A stretch of 64,000 nt of DNA from the NCBI RefSeq assembly GCF_030406325.1, contig NZ_JAUEQY010000018.1, forward strand, positions 166,518-230,517, given 5' to 3'. This DNA is from Actinomadura sp. DC4. Lineage in GTDB: Bacteria; Actinomycetota; Actinomycetes; Streptosporangiales; Streptosporangiaceae. Under the pieces are notes generated by a model that worked only from the letters and a program-made list of their open reading frames with translations, had not been told where the DNA came from and searched no databases. Shown here in pieces: positions 21,401 through 33,700 of the stretch (positions within the stretch are counted from its first letter, which is position 1; each line of letters starts with the position of its first letter). The position numbers were made by a program, and so were the translations under genes.

Positions 21401-24400
21401 TCGGTGCCGGAGGTGTTCGCGGCGCGGGTCGCGGAGTCTCCCGGGGCTCCGGCGTTGGTCTTCGGGGATTCGGTGCTGAGTTTCGCCGGGCTGGACGTGG
21501 TGTCGGGCCGGGTCGCCGGTGCTTTGGCCGATGCCGGGGTACGGCGCGGTGACCGGGTTGGTGTGTTGCTGGAGCGGTCGGTCGAGCTTCCGGTCGTGCT
21601 GCTCGGTGTGGTGAAGGCCGGGGCTGCGTACGTGCCGGTGGATCCGGAGTGGCCCGCCGAGCGGGTACGGCTGGTGCTGGCCGGTGTCGACCTGGTCGTG
21701 GCGGACCGCGAGCTCCCGGAGACGCGGGTCCTTCCGGTCGCGGACGTGCTGGACGGCACGCCGCGTGAGACCGTCCCGGTGGGGCCGGACGACGTGGCGT
21801 ACGTGATGTACACCTCGGGTTCGACCGGGGTGCCGAAGGGCGTCGCGGTCACGCATCGCGGCGTGATCGGGCTCGCCGCCGACCGCTCGTGGTCCGCGCG
21901 TCATGAGCGGGTGCTGTTCCACGCGCCGTACGCCTTCGACGCGTCGACGTGGGAGCTGTGGGTGCCGTTGCTGGCGGGTGGCCGGGTGACGATCGCCCCG
22001 CCCGGTCAGATGGACGCGGCGAAACTGCGCGAGCTGATGGCGGGCGGTGACCTGAGCGCCGTGCACGTGACGGCCGGGCTGTTCGCCGTGATGGCGGAGG
22101 AGTCGCCCGAGTGTTTCGCCGGGCTGGCCGAGGTGGTCACGGGCGGGGATGCGGTGAGTGTGGCGGCGGTGGCCAGGGTCGCCGAGGCCTGTCCCGAGAC
22201 CGCGGTGCGTCAGATGTACGGCCCGACGGAGATCACGGTGGCCGCGACGACGTACGCGGTCGAGCCCGGACGCCAGGTCCCGGCGGTGCTGCCGATCGGC
22301 CCGCCACTGGACAACACCCGTGTCTACGTTCTGGACGGTTTCTTACAGCCGGTGCCGCCGGGTGTGACGGGCGAGTTGTACGTCGCGGGTACGGGCCTGG
22401 CCCGCGGTTATGCCGACCGTCCGGCGCTTACTGGCGAGCGGTTCGTGGCCTGTCCGTTCGACACGGCTGAGCGTATGTACCGGACCGGTGACCTGGCCCG
22501 CTGGACCCCGGACGGGCACCTGGTCTTCGCCGGTCGTGCGGACGTGCAGGTGAAGATCCGCGGGTTCCGGATCGAGCCGGGTGAGATCGAGACGGTTCTG
22601 TCGGGTCACGAGAGCGTCGGCCAGGTCGCCGTCATCGCCAGAGAAGACGAGCCGGGACAGAAACAGCTCGTCGCCTACGTCGTCCCCGCCGCCGACGGCG
22701 CGGTCGACGGAGCCGTGCTGCGGGAGTTCGCCGCGAGTCTGCTGCCCGACCACATGGTCCCGGCGGCGGTCGTGCCGATGGAGGCGCTGCCGCTCACGCC
22801 CAGCGCCAAGCTGGACCGCGCCGCGCTCCCCGCCCCCGACTTCGCCGGCCTGGCCGGCGAACGCGAGCCGCGTACGCCGGTGGAGGAGGCGCTGTGTGAG
22901 CTGTTCGCCGAGGTGTTGAAGCTGGAGAAGGTCGGCGCTGACGGCAACTTCTTCGACCTCGGCGGTGACTCCATCATGTCGATGCAGCTCGTCGCCCGTG
23001 CCCGCCGCGTCGGCGTGGTCATCAGCGCTCAGGACGTCTTCGAGCACAAGACCCCCGCCGACCTGGCCACCGTCGCCGGTGGCGAACTGGCGGCGGCGGC
23101 CGGGTCGGACGCGGTCAGCGAGGCGCCGCTGCTCCCCGCGATGCGCTGGGTCGCCGACCGTACGGGCCCGGCCGGGCTGTCCGGCCGGTTCTCGCAGTCG
23201 GCCCTCGTCTCGACGCCTCCCGGGCTGGAGACCGGACGGCTCGCCGCCGCGCTCCAGGCCGTCGTCGACCACCATGGAGTGCTGCGCGCCCGCCTGGACT
23301 GCCCCGACGAGCGGGACCCGGCGTCGTGGCGGCTGCGCCCGGCCGCGGCCGGCGTCAAGGTCGACGGGGCGGTACGCCGGGTCGACGCGAGCGGCCTGGA
23401 CGACGAGGCCCTGACCGCCCTGGTACGGCTCCAGGGCCGCGAGGCCGCGGATCGGCTGAACGCGCGCGGGGGCGTGATGGTCCAGGTGGTCTGGCTGGAC
23501 CGGGGCCCGGATGAGGCGGGGCGGCTGCTGGTGGTGGCGCACCACCTGGTCGTGGACGGCGTGTCGTGGCGCGTGCTGGTCCCGGACCTCGCCGCGGCGT
23601 ACGCGACGCTGTCGGACGGGCGGCCCGTGAAGCTGGAGCCGGTCGGCACCTCGTTCGGCTGGTGGGCCCGGCTGCTCGCCACGCAGGCCGAGGACCCGAA
23701 CCGCGTGGCGGAGCTCCCGCTCTGGGAGCGGACGCTGGCCGGCGGCGACGCGCCGCTGGCGGACCGGCCGCTGGACCCGGCGCGCGACACCGCCGCGAGC
23801 ATGCGGCGAATCTCGTTGGCCGTACCCGCCGGCCTCACCGAGGCGCTGCTGACCGGCGTCCCGTCCGTCTTCCACGCCGGGATCGGCGACGTGCTGCTCG
23901 CCGGCCTGGCCGCGGCCGTGGCCGGGTGGCGCGGCGCGCCGGGACCGGTGCTGGTGGACGTCGAGGGGCACGGCCGTGAGCCGCTCGCCGCCGACGTCGA
24001 CCTGTCCCGTACGGTCGGCTGGTTCACCAGCGTGTACCCGGTCCGGCTCGACCCGGGCGACGCGCCGTTCGATCAGGTGAGCGCGGGCGGCGCGGCGGCG
24101 GGCGCGCTGATCGGGCGGACCAAGGAGCAGCTCCGCGCGGTCCCCGCCGACGGCCTGGGCTACGGCATGCTGCGCTACCTCAACGCCGCGACCGCGCCCG
24201 CCCTGGCGGCCCTGGCCACGCCGCAGATCGGCTTCAACTACCTGGGCCGGTTCGGCGGCGGGCCCCACACCGGAACCCGGACCGGCGCCCGGCCGGCCGA
24301 GTGGCGGCAGCTCGGCCTGGGCGGCGACGGCGACGAGGACATGCCGGCCACGCACGTCATCGAGGCCGGCGGGGTCGTACGGGACGGCCCGGACGGTCCC

Positions 24401-24628
24401 GAGCTGAGCGTGTCGCTGTCGTGGCCGAGGCACCTCCTCGACGAGACCTCCGTACGCGACCTGGCCGATCGCTGGCTGGCGGTGCTCACCGGCCTGGCCG
24501 GGCACGCCGCCGAACCCGACGCCGGCGGTCACACGCCCTCCGACTTCCCGCTGCTGGCGCTGGACCAGGACCACATCGAGGAGTTCGAGCAGATGGCGAC
24601 GGAGATCGAGAAGGGCGAGCAGGTATGA
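10973..24628 (+). CDS. NRPS1, trimodular synthetase C-A-T-E / C-A-T-E / C-A-T-E
   Basis: 4551-residue nonribosomal peptide synthetase that would add three residues and epimerize all three. Start is GTG 10973, preceded by AAGGAGAGGGGAG (10956-10968); the frame is open further upstream into the exporter gene but without homology. Approximate domains: C 1-440, A 470-960, T (Ser996), E 1050-1480; C 1510-1940, A 1963-2470, T (Ser2507), E 2560-3000; C 3028-3455, A 3473-3957, T (Ser4000), E 4050-4500. Predicted residues: Hpg-like, Thr, Hpg-like, all D. It begins with a full condensation domain of the type that normally follows an E domain, and its N-terminus (AQPRVEDLW) matches neither docking class of the later proteins. 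The C-terminal tail ([16 protein letters not shown]) is a donor docking helix. Two TTA codons: 13340 and 22343. The stop overlaps the NRPS2 start by 4 nt. Confidence 0.96.
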   Translation: MAQPRVEDLWPLSPLQEGLLFHALYDERATDVYALQAVLDIEGPLDAATVRASGQALLDRHANLRAGFRQPAALDQPVQVIAGRAELPWREAGISAPSGDAAEAEAACLAADELERRFDPAVPPLLRFLLIRFAAERHRLVITSHHILMDGWSLPVLTRELFTVYRAGGDASVLPPVAPYRDYLAWLGRQDRERARAAWRTELAGTDEPTLVAAAEPVHTDGAVVPERVRVAVGAELTATLRTLARDRGLTLNTVVQGAWSMLVSRLVGRSDVVFGTMVAGRPPELPGIENMLGLFVNTVPVRVRLDPAQPVTDLLADLQARQSALMDHQYLGLAEIQKLAGPGAAFDTLIAYESYPVDPAGLPAAADGLRVTPAIGGLEATHYPLSLTVLPGEELRLRLTYRPDLFDERTAERLADRLVRVLEVVAADPEAPVSRVGVLDAAEYGQVVEEWNQTTVPVAGRSVPEVFAARAAERPDAVAVVSGGEALSYASLDAAANRVAARLTEAGVTRGRRVGVVADRSALLVAVLLGAMKAGAAYVPLDPAWPAARVRQVLAEAGVGALVTVDGAWPEGLATRDSLAVLPVDAGLLDEPANPPAAVAAGPDDVAYVMYTSGSTGVPKGVAVTHRGVVGLAADRSWSGRHEHVLLHAPFTFDASTWELWVPLLAGGRITVAPPGRMDAATLRELIAGGDLSAVHVTAGLFAVMAEESPECFAGLAEVVTGGDAVSVAAVARVADACPDTAVRQMYGPTEVTVCATVYAVEPGVEVPAVLPIGSPLDNTRVYVLDGFLQPVPPGVTGELYVAGTGLARGYWDRPGLTGERFVACPFDAGGRMYRTGDLARWTPDGQLVFAGRADAQVKIRGFRIEPGEVETVLSGHESVGQVAVIAREDEPGQKRLVAYVVPATVDGGELREFAAGLLPDYMVPAAVVPLEALPLTPSGKVDRAALPAPDFAGTVEGRAPRTPVEEALCELFADVLNLERAGAEDSFFDLGGDSIMSMQLVARARRAGVVITAQDVFEHRTPAGIAAVAESDLAASPREEEAGDEAGRVPLTPVIRRRAERGGVAGLVGRFSQSMLVRAPAGLDADRLTAAVQAVVDRHDVLRARLVCPDERDPASWRLEFGSPAADATLVKRVEADADVRQLGREAADRLDPRAGVMLQVVWLDRGSDEAGRLLIVAHHAVVDGVSWRVLLPDLAAAYAGAEPEPAGTSFARWARSLAASAGERAAELPLWEAVLRDGEPALTHRPLDPARDTAESMRRLSLSLPPEVTEALLTSVPAAYHAGIDDVLLAGLTGAVTEWRGPGPVLVDVEGHGREPLTPGMDLSRTVGWFTSVHPVRLEAGTGQAAGSLIKRVKEQLRAVPGDGLGYGLLRYLTGAGALATLPAPQIGFNYLGRFGGGSDDAEDWAPVGTDVLAGEVDATMPAAHALEAGGLVRDGADGPELSLSLSWPGELFEEVSVRALGEAWAAMLAGLAVHGGGGFTPSDFPLVALEQAQVEELESMQPGLAEIWPLSPLQEGLLFHAVYDEDAVDVYSGQGVLDLTGPLDAGALRASGQALLDRHANLRAGFHQVAGPAQPVQVIPAGVELPWREADLSGLSADAALAEAERLAAEELGRRFDPAVPPLLRFLLIRFGAEHHRLVMTNHHILMDGWSLPVLMRELSAVYGTGGDHSGLPPAAPYRDYLAWLGRQDREAARTAWREELAGLDEATLVAEAKTARSPVVPEWVEAETSRELTAALRTLARERDLTVNTLVQAAWALLVGRLTGRDDVVFGAVVAGRPPELPGIEDMLGLFINTVPVRVRLDPAQPVRRMLTDLQARQAALMAHQHLGLPEIQRLAGAGASFDTLVAYESYPFDPAGVSSSAGGRSLQITPAGGRDATHYPLTLAVGPGEDHLLLRLAYRPDESDRPSAERLVERLLRVLETVADDPDIRVGRVEILDDAERRLVVEEWNRTAVEVASRTMPELFEARAAATPDAVAVTFEDQALTYAELEAAANRLAWYLTGRGVGPELTVAVALPRSAELVVALLAVAKTGAAYVPIDPDYPAARVEFMLADAAPVCLVTTVALAVRLPGRVPPVALDDPATAEALALFPERALRDGDRPAPLRPAHPAYVIYTSGSTGTPKGVLVPHRNVVSLVESAGRRFDLGAGDVWSLFHSYAFDFSVWELWGALLLGGRVVVVPHAVSRSPREFLGLLAQENVTVLSQTPSAFYQLMQADEESPAEAALRYVVFGGEALEPARLREWYERHPAPVLVNMYGITETTVHVTYVPLDRDDVGSVVGRPLPNTKVFVLDASLRPVPPGVVGEMYVAGAGLARGYGNRRALTGERFVACPFGAGERMYRTGDLARWNDDGELVFAGRADAQVKIRGFRVEPGEVEAALAGHPSVGQVAVIARPDRRQLVAYVVPAAGAEPDPAVLRNFAARLLPEYMVPAAFVPLPELPRTPSGKLDRAALPAPDFAGLATDREPRTPVEALLCEMFAEVLNLRRVGAEDGFFDLGGDSIMSMQLVARARGAGVVITPRQVFERKTPAALAAVAGGEPASTPAEETDGGGGPVPLLPVMRWMADRAGVAGLSGRFSQSMVVSAPAGLDAYRLTSAIQTLVDHHDVLRARLVCPDESDPSSWRLDLGTAGVDAAGLIRRVDTEEAPEWREAADRLDPRARVMLQVVWLDRGPDEAGRLLIAVHHLAVDGVSWRVLLPDLAAAYAGAELEPVGTSFGRWARSLAAQAGERAVELPLWERILQDDEPALADRPLDPARDTAASMRPVSVPVPPEVTEALLTSVPAAFHAGIDDVLLAGLAAAVAEWRGPGPVLVDVEGHGREPLTPGMDLSRTAGWFTSIHPVRLDPGAADPALVRSGEAAGHLIKRVKEQVRAVPGDGLGYGLLRYLNPATAPALAALPAPQIGFNYLGRFTTAGDDRPGDWEQIRLGGDGDAGLPVAHVLEASGIVRDGANGLELTVSLAAPAHLLDEATVRGLAEAWAAMLAGLAAHGAGGFTPSDFGLVALDQTQVEELESAQPGLADVWPLSPLQEGLLFHAVYDEDAVDAYVVQHALDLDGPLDIGLLKAAGQAILDRHPNLRAGYQQVAGLEQPVQVIPARVTLPWREVDASGGEAEAVRLTAEELRRRFDPAVPPLLRFLLIRFGAERHRLVITNYHILMDGWSLPVLMRELFTVYRAGGDASGLPPAAPYRDYLAWLVRQDPERARAAWREELAGADEPTLVAAADDGRTPVVPERVRAALGADLTAALRTLARERDLTVNTVIQGAWAMLVSRLAGRSDVVFGAVVAGRPPELPGIEDMLGLFVNTVPVRVRLDPYRPVTQVLTDLQSRQSALMDHQYLGLAEVQRLAGPGAVFDTMIAYENYPGDPAGVPAPEDGRGLRITPAGGREATHYPLTLAVGPDGDRLRLRLTYRPDVFDQETAERLVERLIRVLDAIAAEPGVPVGHVGVLDAAEHRRVVEEWNRTAVPVSGRSVPEVFAARVAESPGAPALVFGDSVLSFAGLDVVSGRVAGALADAGVRRGDRVGVLLERSVELPVVLLGVVKAGAAYVPVDPEWPAERVRLVLAGVDLVVADRELPETRVLPVADVLDGTPRETVPVGPDDVAYVMYTSGSTGVPKGVAVTHRGVIGLAADRSWSARHERVLFHAPYAFDASTWELWVPLLAGGRVTIAPPGQMDAAKLRELMAGGDLSAVHVTAGLFAVMAEESPECFAGLAEVVTGGDAVSVAAVARVAEACPETAVRQMYGPTEITVAATTYAVEPGRQVPAVLPIGPPLDNTRVYVLDGFLQPVPPGVTGELYVAGTGLARGYADRPALTGERFVACPFDTAERMYRTGDLARWTPDGHLVFAGRADVQVKIRGFRIEPGEIETVLSGHESVGQVAVIAREDEPGQKQLVAYVVPAADGAVDGAVLREFAASLLPDHMVPAAVVPMEALPLTPSAKLDRAALPAPDFAGLAGEREPRTPVEEALCELFAEVLKLEKVGADGNFFDLGGDSIMSMQLVARARRVGVVISAQDVFEHKTPADLATVAGGELAAAAGSDAVSEAPLLPAMRWVADRTGPAGLSGRFSQSALVSTPPGLETGRLAAALQAVVDHHGVLRARLDCPDERDPASWRLRPAAAGVKVDGAVRRVDASGLDDEALTALVRLQGREAADRLNARGGVMVQVVWLDRGPDEAGRLLVVAHHLVVDGVSWRVLVPDLAAAYATLSDGRPVKLEPVGTSFGWWARLLATQAEDPNRVAELPLWERTLAGGDAPLADRPLDPARDTAASMRRISLAVPAGLTEALLTGVPSVFHAGIGDVLLAGLAAAVAGWRGAPGPVLVDVEGHGREPLAADVDLSRTVGWFTSVYPVRLDPGDAPFDQVSAGGAAAGALIGRTKEQLRAVPADGLGYGMLRYLNAATAPALAALATPQIGFNYLGRFGGGPHTGTRTGARPAEWRQLGLGGDGDEDMPATHVIEAGGVVRDGPDGPELSVSLSWPRHLLDETSVRDLADRWLAVLTGLAGHAAEPDAGGHTPSDFPLLALDQDHIEEFEQMATEIEKGEQV
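13319..13509 (+). repeat. Near-identical A-domain patch shared with 54655-54845
   Basis: About 190 bp around the A5-A8 motifs of NRPS1 module 1 match NRPS4 module 2 with only about one or two differences, including silent sites and the TTA codon. This is higher than the similarity of flanking DNA and suggests gene conversion or recent duplication. Confidence 0.75.
15242..15540 (+). repeat. Near-identical E-to-C junction shared with 44439-44737
   Basis: The end of the E domain and start of the next C domain in NRPS1 (modules 1-2) match the same junction in NRPS3 (modules 2-3) almost base for base over about 300 bp. A further matched block follows in the C domain (near 15830-16070 and 45010-45250). 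Confidence 0.75.
15481..20040 (+). other. NRPS1 module 2: C-A-T-E, Thr
   Basis: C motif HHILMDG (His1647). Pocket D-F-W-S-V-G-M-V-H, a standard threonine code. Carrier GGDSI (Ser2507). E domain intact: HHLAVDG (His2690) and EGHGRE. Predicted D-Thr or D-allo-Thr. Confidence 0.85.
19892..20113 (+). repeat. Near-identical E-to-C junction shared with 32230-32451
   Basis: The junction of NRPS1 modules 2-3 matches that of NRPS2 modules 2-3 with only a few substitutions over about 220 bp. Both follow a D-Thr module, and nearby upstream parts of the two E domains also match closely. Confidence 0.75.
20041..24628 (+). other. NRPS1 module 3: C-A-T-E, Hpg-like pocket, altered C motif
   Basis: The C motif reads YHILMDG: the first His is Tyr3159 while the second, catalytic His is kept. 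Pocket D-A-W-H-V-G-M-V-A. The A10 motif is SAKLDR (usual SGK) with the Lys kept. Carrier GGDSI (Ser4000). E domain intact: HHLVVDG (His4190) and EGHGRE. Predicted D-residue, Hpg-like. Confidence 0.7.
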
Positions 24629-27600
24629 GGCGCTCGGCACTGACAGAGGTCTGGCCGCTGTCGCCGCTGCAGGAAGGGTTGCTCTTCCACGCCCTGTTCG
24701 ACGAGGAGGCCCCGGACGTCTACGCCTCGCAGCGCGTCCTGAAGCTGGAGGGGCCGCTGGACGCGGCCGTCCTGCGGGCGTCGGCCCAGGCGCTGCTGGA
24801 CCGGCACCCCAACCTGCGCGCCGGGTTCCGCCAGCCCGCCGGGATGGACCAGCCCGTCCAGGTGATCGCCGGGCGCGTCGTAGTGCCCTGGCAGGAAGCG
24901 GACGTGTCCGGCCTGGCGGAGGAGGAGGCCGCGGACGAGGCGGCGCGGCTCGCCGTGGGCGAGCTGGAGCGGCGGTTCGATCCGGCCGCGCCGCCGCTGC
25001 TGCGGTTCCTGCTGATCCGCTTCGGCGCGGAGCATCACCGCCTCGTGATCAGCAGCCATCACATCCTGATGGACGGCTGGTCGCTGCCGATCCTGACGCG
25101 CGAACTCTCGGCCGTCTACGCGGCCGGGGGGCAGGCCGGCGGGCTGCCGACGGTCGCGCCGTACCGCGACTACCTGTCCTGGCTGGGCCGCCAGGACAGG
25201 GAGGCCGCCCGCGCCGCGTGGAGGGACGAGCTCGCCGGCGCGGCGGAGCCGACCCTCGTCGCGGCCCCCGACCCGACGCGGGCGCCGATGGTGCCGGACC
25301 GGATGCGGCTGATCCTGACCGACCGGCTGACGACGGACCTGCGGGCGCTGGCGCGCGAGCGTGACCTGACGCTGAACACGGTGGTCCAGTGCGCGTGGGC
25401 GATGCTGGTGGGCCAGCTCGCGGGACGCTCGGACGTGGTCTTCGGCGCGGTCGTGGCGGGCCGCCCGCCGGAGCTGCCCGGCGTCGAGCGCATGCTCGGG
25501 CTCTTCGCGAACACGGTGCCCGTACGCGTGCGGCTGGACCCGGCGCGGCCGGTCATCGAGGTGCTGGCGGAGCTCCAGGCCCGCCAGGCCGCGCTGATGC
25601 ACCATCAGTACCTCGGGCTGGCGGAGATCCAGCGGCTGGCCGGTCCGGGCGCGGTCTTCGACACCCTGCTGGCGTATGAGAACTACCCCCGCGACCCGGC
25701 GACGATGGCCGCGCCCGACGGGGACGAGCTGCGGATCAGCCCGGCGGGCAGCCGGGACTCCGGCCACTATCCGCTGAACCTCGTCGTCGGCCCCGGCGGC
25801 GACCGGCTGCGGCTGCTCCTCGGCCACCGGCCGGACGTGCTCGACCGGCCCGCGGCCGAGCGGTTGCTCAAGCGTCTGGTACGGCTGCTGGAGAGCCTGG
25901 TCGCCGACCCGGCGATCCCGGTCGGCCGGGTGAACCTTCTGGACGGAGACGAGCGCCGGCTCGTGGTCGGCGACTTCAACCGGACGTACGCCCCGCGCCC
26001 CGGGCGGACGCTGCCGGAGCTGTTCGAGGCGCGCGTGGCCGGGAGCCCGGACGCGGTCGCGCTCGTCGCGGAGGACACGGCCCTGACGTACGCGGAGCTG
26101 GACGCGGCGGCGAACCGGCTGGCCTGGCACCTCATCGAGCGCGGCGTGGGCCCGGAACGGCTGGTCGCGGTCGCGGTGCCGCGCTCCGCCGCGATGGTCG
26201 TGGCGGTGCTGGCCGTGCTGAAGGCGGGGGCGGGGTTCGTCCCGGTGGACCCGGAGTACCCGGCGCCGCGGGTCGCCTTCATGCTGGCCGACTCGGATCC
26301 GGCCTGTGTGCTCACCACGGCCGGGACCGCGCCGTCCCTGCCGGAGGACGAGGTGCCGCGGGTCCTGCTGGACGACCCGGCGACCGTGCGGGCGCTGGCG
26401 GAAGGTCCGGACCGCGCTCCGGGCGACGGTGACCGGACGGTGCCGCTGACCGCGCGGCACCCGGCGTATGTGATCTACACCTCGGGCTCGACCGGGACGC
26501 CGAAGGGCGTCGTCGTCGGCCACGGAGGCGTGGAGAACCTGGTGTCCGGGCAGAGCGCCGGTTTCGGCGTGGGGCCGGGTGCGCGGGTGCTGCAGTTCGC
26601 CTCGCTCAGCTTCGACGCCGCCGTGTCCGAACTATGCGTGACGCTGCTGTCCGGGGCGGCCCTGGTCGTGGTGGGCGCGGAGCGCCGGGAGGCACTGGCC
26701 GGGGTGGTCGGGGAGTTCGGCGTCTCGCACGTGACGCTGCCCCCGGCGGTGCTCGCCGTGCTCCCCGAGGGTGAGCTGGACGGCGTGGGCACGGTCGTGG
26801 TGGCGGGCGAGGTCTGCCCGCCGGCGCTCGTCGGGCGCTGGTCGACGGGGCGGTGGCTGATCAACGCGTACGGCCCGACCGAGGCGACGGTGTGCGCGGC
26901 GATGACCGGCCCGCTCGGCGACCGTGACCTCGCGGGCGGGGCGGTGCCGATCGGCCGCCCGCTGGCAGGCGTCCAGGCGTTCGTCCTGGACGGCTTCTTA
27001 CGGCCGGTGCCTCCTGAGGTGACGGGTGAGCTGTACGTGTCCGGGGAGGGTCTGGCGCGCGGCTACCGTGACCGGCCGGGGCTGACCGGTGAGCGTTTCG
27101 TCGCCTCGCCGTTCGGTCATCCGGGCGAGCGCATGTACCGGACCGGCGACCTGGCCCGGTGGACGGCCGACGGGCGGCTGGTCTTCGCCGGGCGCGCCGA
27201 CGGCCAGGTCAAGGTGCGCGGGTTCCGCGTGGAGCCGGGGGAGATCGAGGCGGTGCTGGCCACTCATCCCACGGTCGAGCAGGTCGCGGTCGTCGCCCGG
27301 GAGGACCAGCCCGGGCAGAGGCGGCTCGTCGCCTACGTCGTCCCCGCCGGCGGCGCCGTCGACGGCGCGGTGCTGCGGGAGTTCACCGCCGGGTTGCTGC
27401 CCGAGTACATGGTGCCCGCCGCCGTCGTCTCCCTGATGACGCTTCCGCTGACCCCCAGCGGGAAGCTGGACCGGGCCGCCCTGCCCGCCCCCGACCTCGC
27501 CGGTCCGTCCGCCGGGCGGGAGGCGCGCACGCCCGTGGAGGAGGTGCTCTGCGGGCTGTTCGCCGAGGTCCTGGGCCTGGACCGCGTCGGGCCCGACGAC

Positions 27601-27765
27601 GGTTTCTTCGACCTCGGCGGCGACTCGCTGCTGGGCATGCGGCTGATCGCCCGGATCCGGGCGGTCCTCGACACCGAGACGAGCATCCGCGCGCTGTTCG
27701 CGGCCGCGACGCCGGCGGGCGTGGCGCGCCTGGTGGGTGGCGGCGGCAAGCCGCGCGCGGCGCTG
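24625..27765 (+). other. NRPS2 module 1: C-A-T, Tyr-like
   Basis: C motif HHILMDG. Pocket D-A-S-T-V-A-A-V-C, used by Tyr or beta-hydroxy-Tyr (less often Phe) domains. Carrier GGDSL (Ser1001), not followed by E, so the residue stays L. Confidence 0.8.
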
Positions 27766-30700
27766 GTCCCGGCGGTCCGTCCCGGTGTGGTGCCGCTGTC
27801 GTTCGGGCAGTCGCGCATGTGGTTCCTCAACCGTCTCGACGGCGGCCAGGCCGCGTACAACGTGCCGCTGGCCCTGCGGCTCGGCGGCGCGCTGGACCGC
27901 GAGGCGCTCGGCGCGGCGCTGGCGGACGTCGCGCGGCGGCACGAGAGCCTGCGCACGATCTACCCCGACACCGACGGCGTGCCGCGCCAGGAGATCGTGG
28001 ACGCGGCGCCGGAACTGGTCGTCGTCGACACCGACGAGGAGCACCTGGCCGGGCTGGTCGCGGCCGAGTCCGGCCGCGGTTTCGACGTGAGCCGCGAACT
28101 CCCGCTGCGCGCCCGGCTCTTCGCCCTCGGGCCGGATGAGCACGTCCTCATGGTCGTCGCGCACCACATCGCGGCGGACGGCTGGTCGATGGGCGTGTTC
28201 ACCCGCGACCTGTCGGCGGCGTACGAGGCCCGGCAGGCGGGACGGTCCCCGGAGCAGGCGCCGCCGCGGGTCCAGTACGCCGACTTCGCGATCTGGCAGC
28301 GGGAGATCCTGGGCCGCGAGGAGGACGCCGGCAGCCTGATCAGCGCCCAGCTCGCCCATTGGCGGCAGGCCTTGGCGGAGCTCCCCGCCGAGCTGACGCT
28401 TCCGGTGGACCGCCCGCGCCCGGCGGTGGCGACCTTCACGGGCGGATCCGTGCCGGTACGCGTGGGCGCGGACGTGCACGCCGGGCTGGCCGGCATCGCC
28501 CGTGCGCAGCGGGCGACCCTGTTCATGGTGGTGCAGGCGGCGATCGGTGCGTTGTTGTCGCGGCTGGGTGCGGGTGAGGATGTTCCGATCGGTACCGCGA
28601 TCGCGGGTCGTGGTGACGCGGCGCTGGATGATCTGGTGGGGTTCTTCGTGAACACGCTGGTGCTGCGCACGGACGTGTCCGGGGATCCCTCGTTCGCCGA
28701 CCTGGTGGCGCGGGTCCGCGAGACCGACCTGGCCGCGTACGCCCACCAGGACGTGCCGTTCGAACGGCTGGTCGACGAGCTCGGCCCCGAGCGGTCCCTG
28801 GCCCGCCACCCGCTGTTCCAGGTCAATCTCACCTTCCAGAACGCACCGAAGGGGCCGGCGTGGGAGCTGCCCGGCCTGACCGTACGGCCGGAGCGCGGGG
28901 GCACCCGCGCGGCGAAGTTCGACCTGTCCTTCGACCTGGCCGAACGCCGCGACGGCGACGGAACGCCCGGGGGCATCGACGGCGTCATCGGCTACGCCGC
29001 CGACCTGTTCGACCGCGCGACCGCCGAGCGCCTCGCCGAACGGCTCGTGCGGGTCCTGGAGGCGGTGACGGCCGACCCGAGGATCACCGTCAGCCAGGTC
29101 GGCGTCCTCGACGACACCGAGCGGCGCCAGGTCGTCCAGGAGTGGAACCGCACGCGGACGCCCGTCTCCTCCCGCACGATGCCGGAGCTCTTCGAGGCGC
29201 GCGCGGCGGAGCGCCCGGACGCGCCGGCGCTGACGTTCGAGGACACGACGCTCACCTACGCGGAGCTGGACGCGGCGGCGAACCGCCTGGCCCGGCACCT
29301 CATCGAACGGGGAGCGGGGCCGGAACGCCTGGTCGCGGTGGCGCTGCCGCGCTCGGCGGAGCTGGTCGTCGCGCTGCTGGCGGTCCTCAAGTCCGGCGCG
29401 GGCTACCTGCCGATCGACCCGGACTATCCGGCGGCGCGGGTGGAGTTCATGCTCGCCGACGCGCGTCCGGCATGCGTCGTCACCACGGCGGAGGTGGCGG
29501 GGGCGCTGCCGGACGGAGTGGCGCGCGTGACGCTCGACGACCCGGCGCTCGCACAGACGCCCTCCGGCCACGCGCCCGCCGACGCGGGCCGGACCGTCCC
29601 GCTGAACGGCGCCCACCCGGCGTACGTCATCTACACCTCGGGCTCGACCGGGACGCCCAAGGGCGTCGTCGTCCCGCACCGCAACGTCGTGAGCCTCATC
29701 GAGTCGGCCGGGCGGAGGTTCGGCCTCGGGACCGGCGACGTGTGGAGCCTCTTCCACTCCTGCGCCTTCGACTTCTCGGTCTGGGAGCTGTGGGGCGCGC
29801 TGCTCCTGGGCGGCCGCGTCGTCGTGGTCCCGCAGGCGGTGAGCCGCTCCCCGCAGGAATTCCTGGCCCTGCTCGCCGAGGCCCGGGTGACGGTCGCGAG
29901 CCAGACGCCGTCGGCGTTCTACCAGCTCATGCAGGCCGACAAGGACGCTCCGGCGGACCTGGCGCTGCGCTACGTGGTCTTCGGCGGCGAGGCGCTGGAG
30001 CCGGCCCGCCTGGCCGGCTGGCACGGCCGCCACACCGCCGTGCCGGTCAACATGTACGGGATCACCGAGACCACCGTGCACGTGACGCACGTGTCGCTCG
30101 GCCCCGGGCACACCGACGGCGGCAGCCTCGTGGGCGCTCCGCTGGGCAACACCCAGGTGTTCGTCCTGGACCGGTTCCTCCAGCCGGTGCCGCCCGGCGT
30201 GGTCGGGGAGATGTACGTGGCCGGGGCCGGGCTGGCACGCGGGTACGGGAACCGGCCGGCCCTCACGGGCGAGCGGTTCGTGGCCGGCCCGTTCGGCGGG
30301 CCCGGCGAGCGGATGTACCGTACGGGCGACCTGGCCCGCTGGACCTCCGGAGGCGAGCTCGTCTTCGCCGGCCGCGCCGACGCGCAGGTGAAGATCCGCG
30401 GCTTCCGCATCGAGCCGGGGGAGATCGAGGCGGCCCTCGCCGCTCACCCCGCCGTCGACCAGGTCGCGGTCGTCGTACGGGAGGACCGGCCCGGCCGGCG
30501 GCGGCTCGTCGCCTACGTGGTCCCGGCCTCCGGCGCGCCGGTCGACGCGGCGGAGCTGCGGAGCCACGCGGCCGGGGCGCTGCCGGAGTACATGGTCCCG
30601 GCCGCCGTGGTGCCGATGCCGGTGCTTCCGCTGACGCCCAGCGGCAAGCTCGACCGCGCGGCGCTGCCCGCGCCCGACTTCGCCGGCCTGGCGACGGGGC

Positions 30701-33700
30701 GCGAGCCGCGTACGCCGGTGGAGGCCGTGCTGTGCGCGCTGTTCGCCGAGGTGCTGGGCCTGGAGAAGGTCGGGGTCGACGACGGCTTCTTCGACCTGGG
30801 CGGCGACTCGATCATGTCGATGCAACTGGTCGCGCGGGCGCGCCGCGCCGGCGTGGTCATCACGCCGCGCCAGGTGTTCGAGCGCAAGACGCCCGCCGGT
30901 CTCGCGCTCGTCGCCGACGGCGACCCGGCCGGCGACGGCCCGGTGGGCTCGGCTCCCGTCGTGGGCGCGGTGCCGCTGCTCCCGGTGATGCGCTGGGTGG
31001 CCGAGCGGGCCGGGCTGACGGGCCGGTACTCTCAATCGCTGCTGGCCTCGGCCCCGGCCGGGATGGACCTCGGCCGGCTGACCGCGGCGGTCCAGGCCCT
31101 GACGGACCACCACCAGGCGCTCCAGGCCCGGCTGACCCGCCCCGACGAACAGGACACCGCCTCCTGGCGGCTGGAGCTCGGGACCGCGGGCGCCGGCGCG
31201 GCGGACCTGGTCCGGCGCGTGGACGCGGCGGACGCGGACGAGCAGGCGCTGGCCGGCCTGGTCTCGGCGCAGAAGCAGGCGGCGGCGGACCGGCTGGACC
31301 CCCCCGCCGGAGTGATGCTGCAGGTCGTGTGGCTGGACCGGGGCCCGGACGAGCCGGGCCGCGTGCTGATCGTGGCGCATCACCTGGTCGTGGACGGGGT
31401 GTCGTGGCGGGTGCTGCTGCCGGACCTTGCGGCGGCGTACGCCGGGGCGGAGCTGGAACCGGTCGGGACCTCGTTCGGCTGGTGGGCGCGTTCCCTCGCC
31501 GAACGCGCGGCGGACCCCGGCCTGACCTCCGAACTGCCGCTGTGGGAGCGGATGACGCGCGACGGAGGGCTCCCGCTCGCGGACCGCCCCCTGGACCCGG
31601 CGCGCGACACCGCCGCCGCGATGCGGCGCGTCTCGGTGACCGTGCCGCCGCGCGTGACCGAGAGGCTGCTCACCGGGGTCCCGGCGGCGTTCCACGCCGG
31701 GGCCGACGACGTGCTGCTGGCCGGGCTCGCCGCGGCGGTGACCGAGTGGCGCGGCCCCGGACCGGTGCTGGTCGACGTGGAGGGCCACGGCCGCGAGCCG
31801 TTCACGCCGGGCGTGGACCTGTCCCGTACGGTCGGCTGGTTCACCAGCGTGTACCCGATCCGGCTGGACACCGGCGAGACCGACCTCGCGCTCGTCCGGT
31901 CCGGCGAGGCGGCCGGGCATCTGATCAAGAGGGTCAAGGAGCAGGTGCGCGCGGTCCCCGGTGACGGGCTGGGTTACGGGCTGTTGCGTTACCTCAACCC
32001 GGCCACGGCTCCCGCGCTCGCGGCGCTGCCGGCGCCGCAGATCGGTTTCAACTACCTCGGCCGCGTCACCGCGGGCCGGTCCGGCGGCGGCTGGCGGCAG
32101 GTCGGGTTCGGCGGCGACGAGGAGTCCACCGTCGCGGTCCCGCACGCGATCGAGGCGATCGGGATCGCACGCGACGGCGCGGACGGCCTGGAGCTGAACC
32201 TGTCCCTGTCGTGGCCGGGCGAGCTGTTCGACGAGGCCACGGTCCGTGGGCTGGCCGAGGCGTGGGCGGCGATGCTCGCCGGGCTGGCGGCGCACGGCGC
32301 GGGTGGGTTCACTCCGTCGGACTTCGGGTTGGTGGCGCTGGATCAGACGCAGGTGGAGGAGCTGGAGTCGGCGCAGCCCGGGCTGGCGGACGTGTGGCCG
32401 CTGTCGCCGTTGCAGGAAGGGCTGCTCTTCCACGCCGTCTACGACGAGGAGGCGGCGGACGCGTACATGGTCCAGCGGTCCCTCGACCTGAACGGGCCGC
32501 TGGACCCCGCCGCGCTCCGCGCGGCCGGGCAGGCGCTGCTGGACCGGCACGCCAACCTGCGTGCGGGCTTCCAGCAGCTCGCCGGCCTCGACCAGCCGGT
32601 CCAGGTGATCCCCGGGCGGGTCGACCTGCCCTGGCGGGAGGCCGGCGCGGGCGGGGAGGCCGAGGCCGTACGGCTGGCCGCCGGCGAGCTGGAGCGCCGC
32701 TTCGACCCGGCGGTGCCGCCGCTGCTGCGGTTCCTGCTGATCCGCTTCGGCGCGGAACGCCACCGCCTGGTGATCACCATCCACCACATCCTGACCGACG
32801 GCTGGTCGCTGCCCGTGCTGATGCGCGAGCTGTTCGCCATCCTCCAGGCCGGCGGCGATCCGTCCGGGCTGCCGCCCGCCGCCCCGTACCGCGACTACCT
32901 GGCCTGGCTGGTGAGCCGGGGCCGCGAGACCGCGCGCGCGGCCTGGCGCGGCGAACTCGCCGGCGCGGACGAGCCGACCCTGGTCACGGTGCCCGACCCG
33001 GCACGCAGCCCCGTCGTGCCCGAGTATGTCGAGGTCGCGGCCGATGAGGACCTCACGGCGGCGCTGCGGGTGCTGGCGCGCGAGCGCGACCTGACGCTGA
33101 ACACGGTCGTCCAGGGCGCCTGGGCGATGCTGGTCGGGCAGCTCGCCGGGCGCTCGGACGTCGTCTTCGGCGCCGTGGTCGCGGGCCGCCCGCCGGAGCT
33201 GCCGGGCATCGAGCAGATGCTCGGGCTGTTCGCCAACACGGTGCCCGTCCGCGTGCGGCTGGACCCGGCGCGGCCGGTCGCCGAGGTGCTGGCGGAGTCG
33301 CAGGCCCGCCAGGCCGCGCTGATGGACCACCAGTATCTCGGGCTGGCGGAGATCCAGCGGCTGGCCGGTCCGGGCGCGGTCTTCGACACGATCCTGGCGT
33401 ACGAGAACTACCCCCGCGAGCCCGCCACGGTGGCCGCGCCGCGCGGGAACGACCTCGAGGTCAGCCGGGCCGGCAGCCGCGAGGCGGCCCACTACCCGCT
33501 CAGCCTCGCGGTCCTGCCCGGCCAGCGGCTGCGGCTCCGCTTGGACTTCCGCCCGGACCTGTACGACCGGCAGGCCGCCGAACGGCTGGCGCGGCGTCTC
33601 GTACGGGTCCTGGCGACCGTGGCCGCCGACCCGGGGATCCCGGCCGGCAAGGTGGACCTCCTCGACGAGGACGAGCGCCGGCGCGTCCTCGACGAGCGGG

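Noticed and set aside
24301..24624. Upstream extension of NRPS2 inside NRPS1
   Set aside because: It would overlap the NRPS1 E domain out of frame; ATG 24625 gives the normal coupled start. The same reasoning applies to the extension of NRPS3 before 36957.
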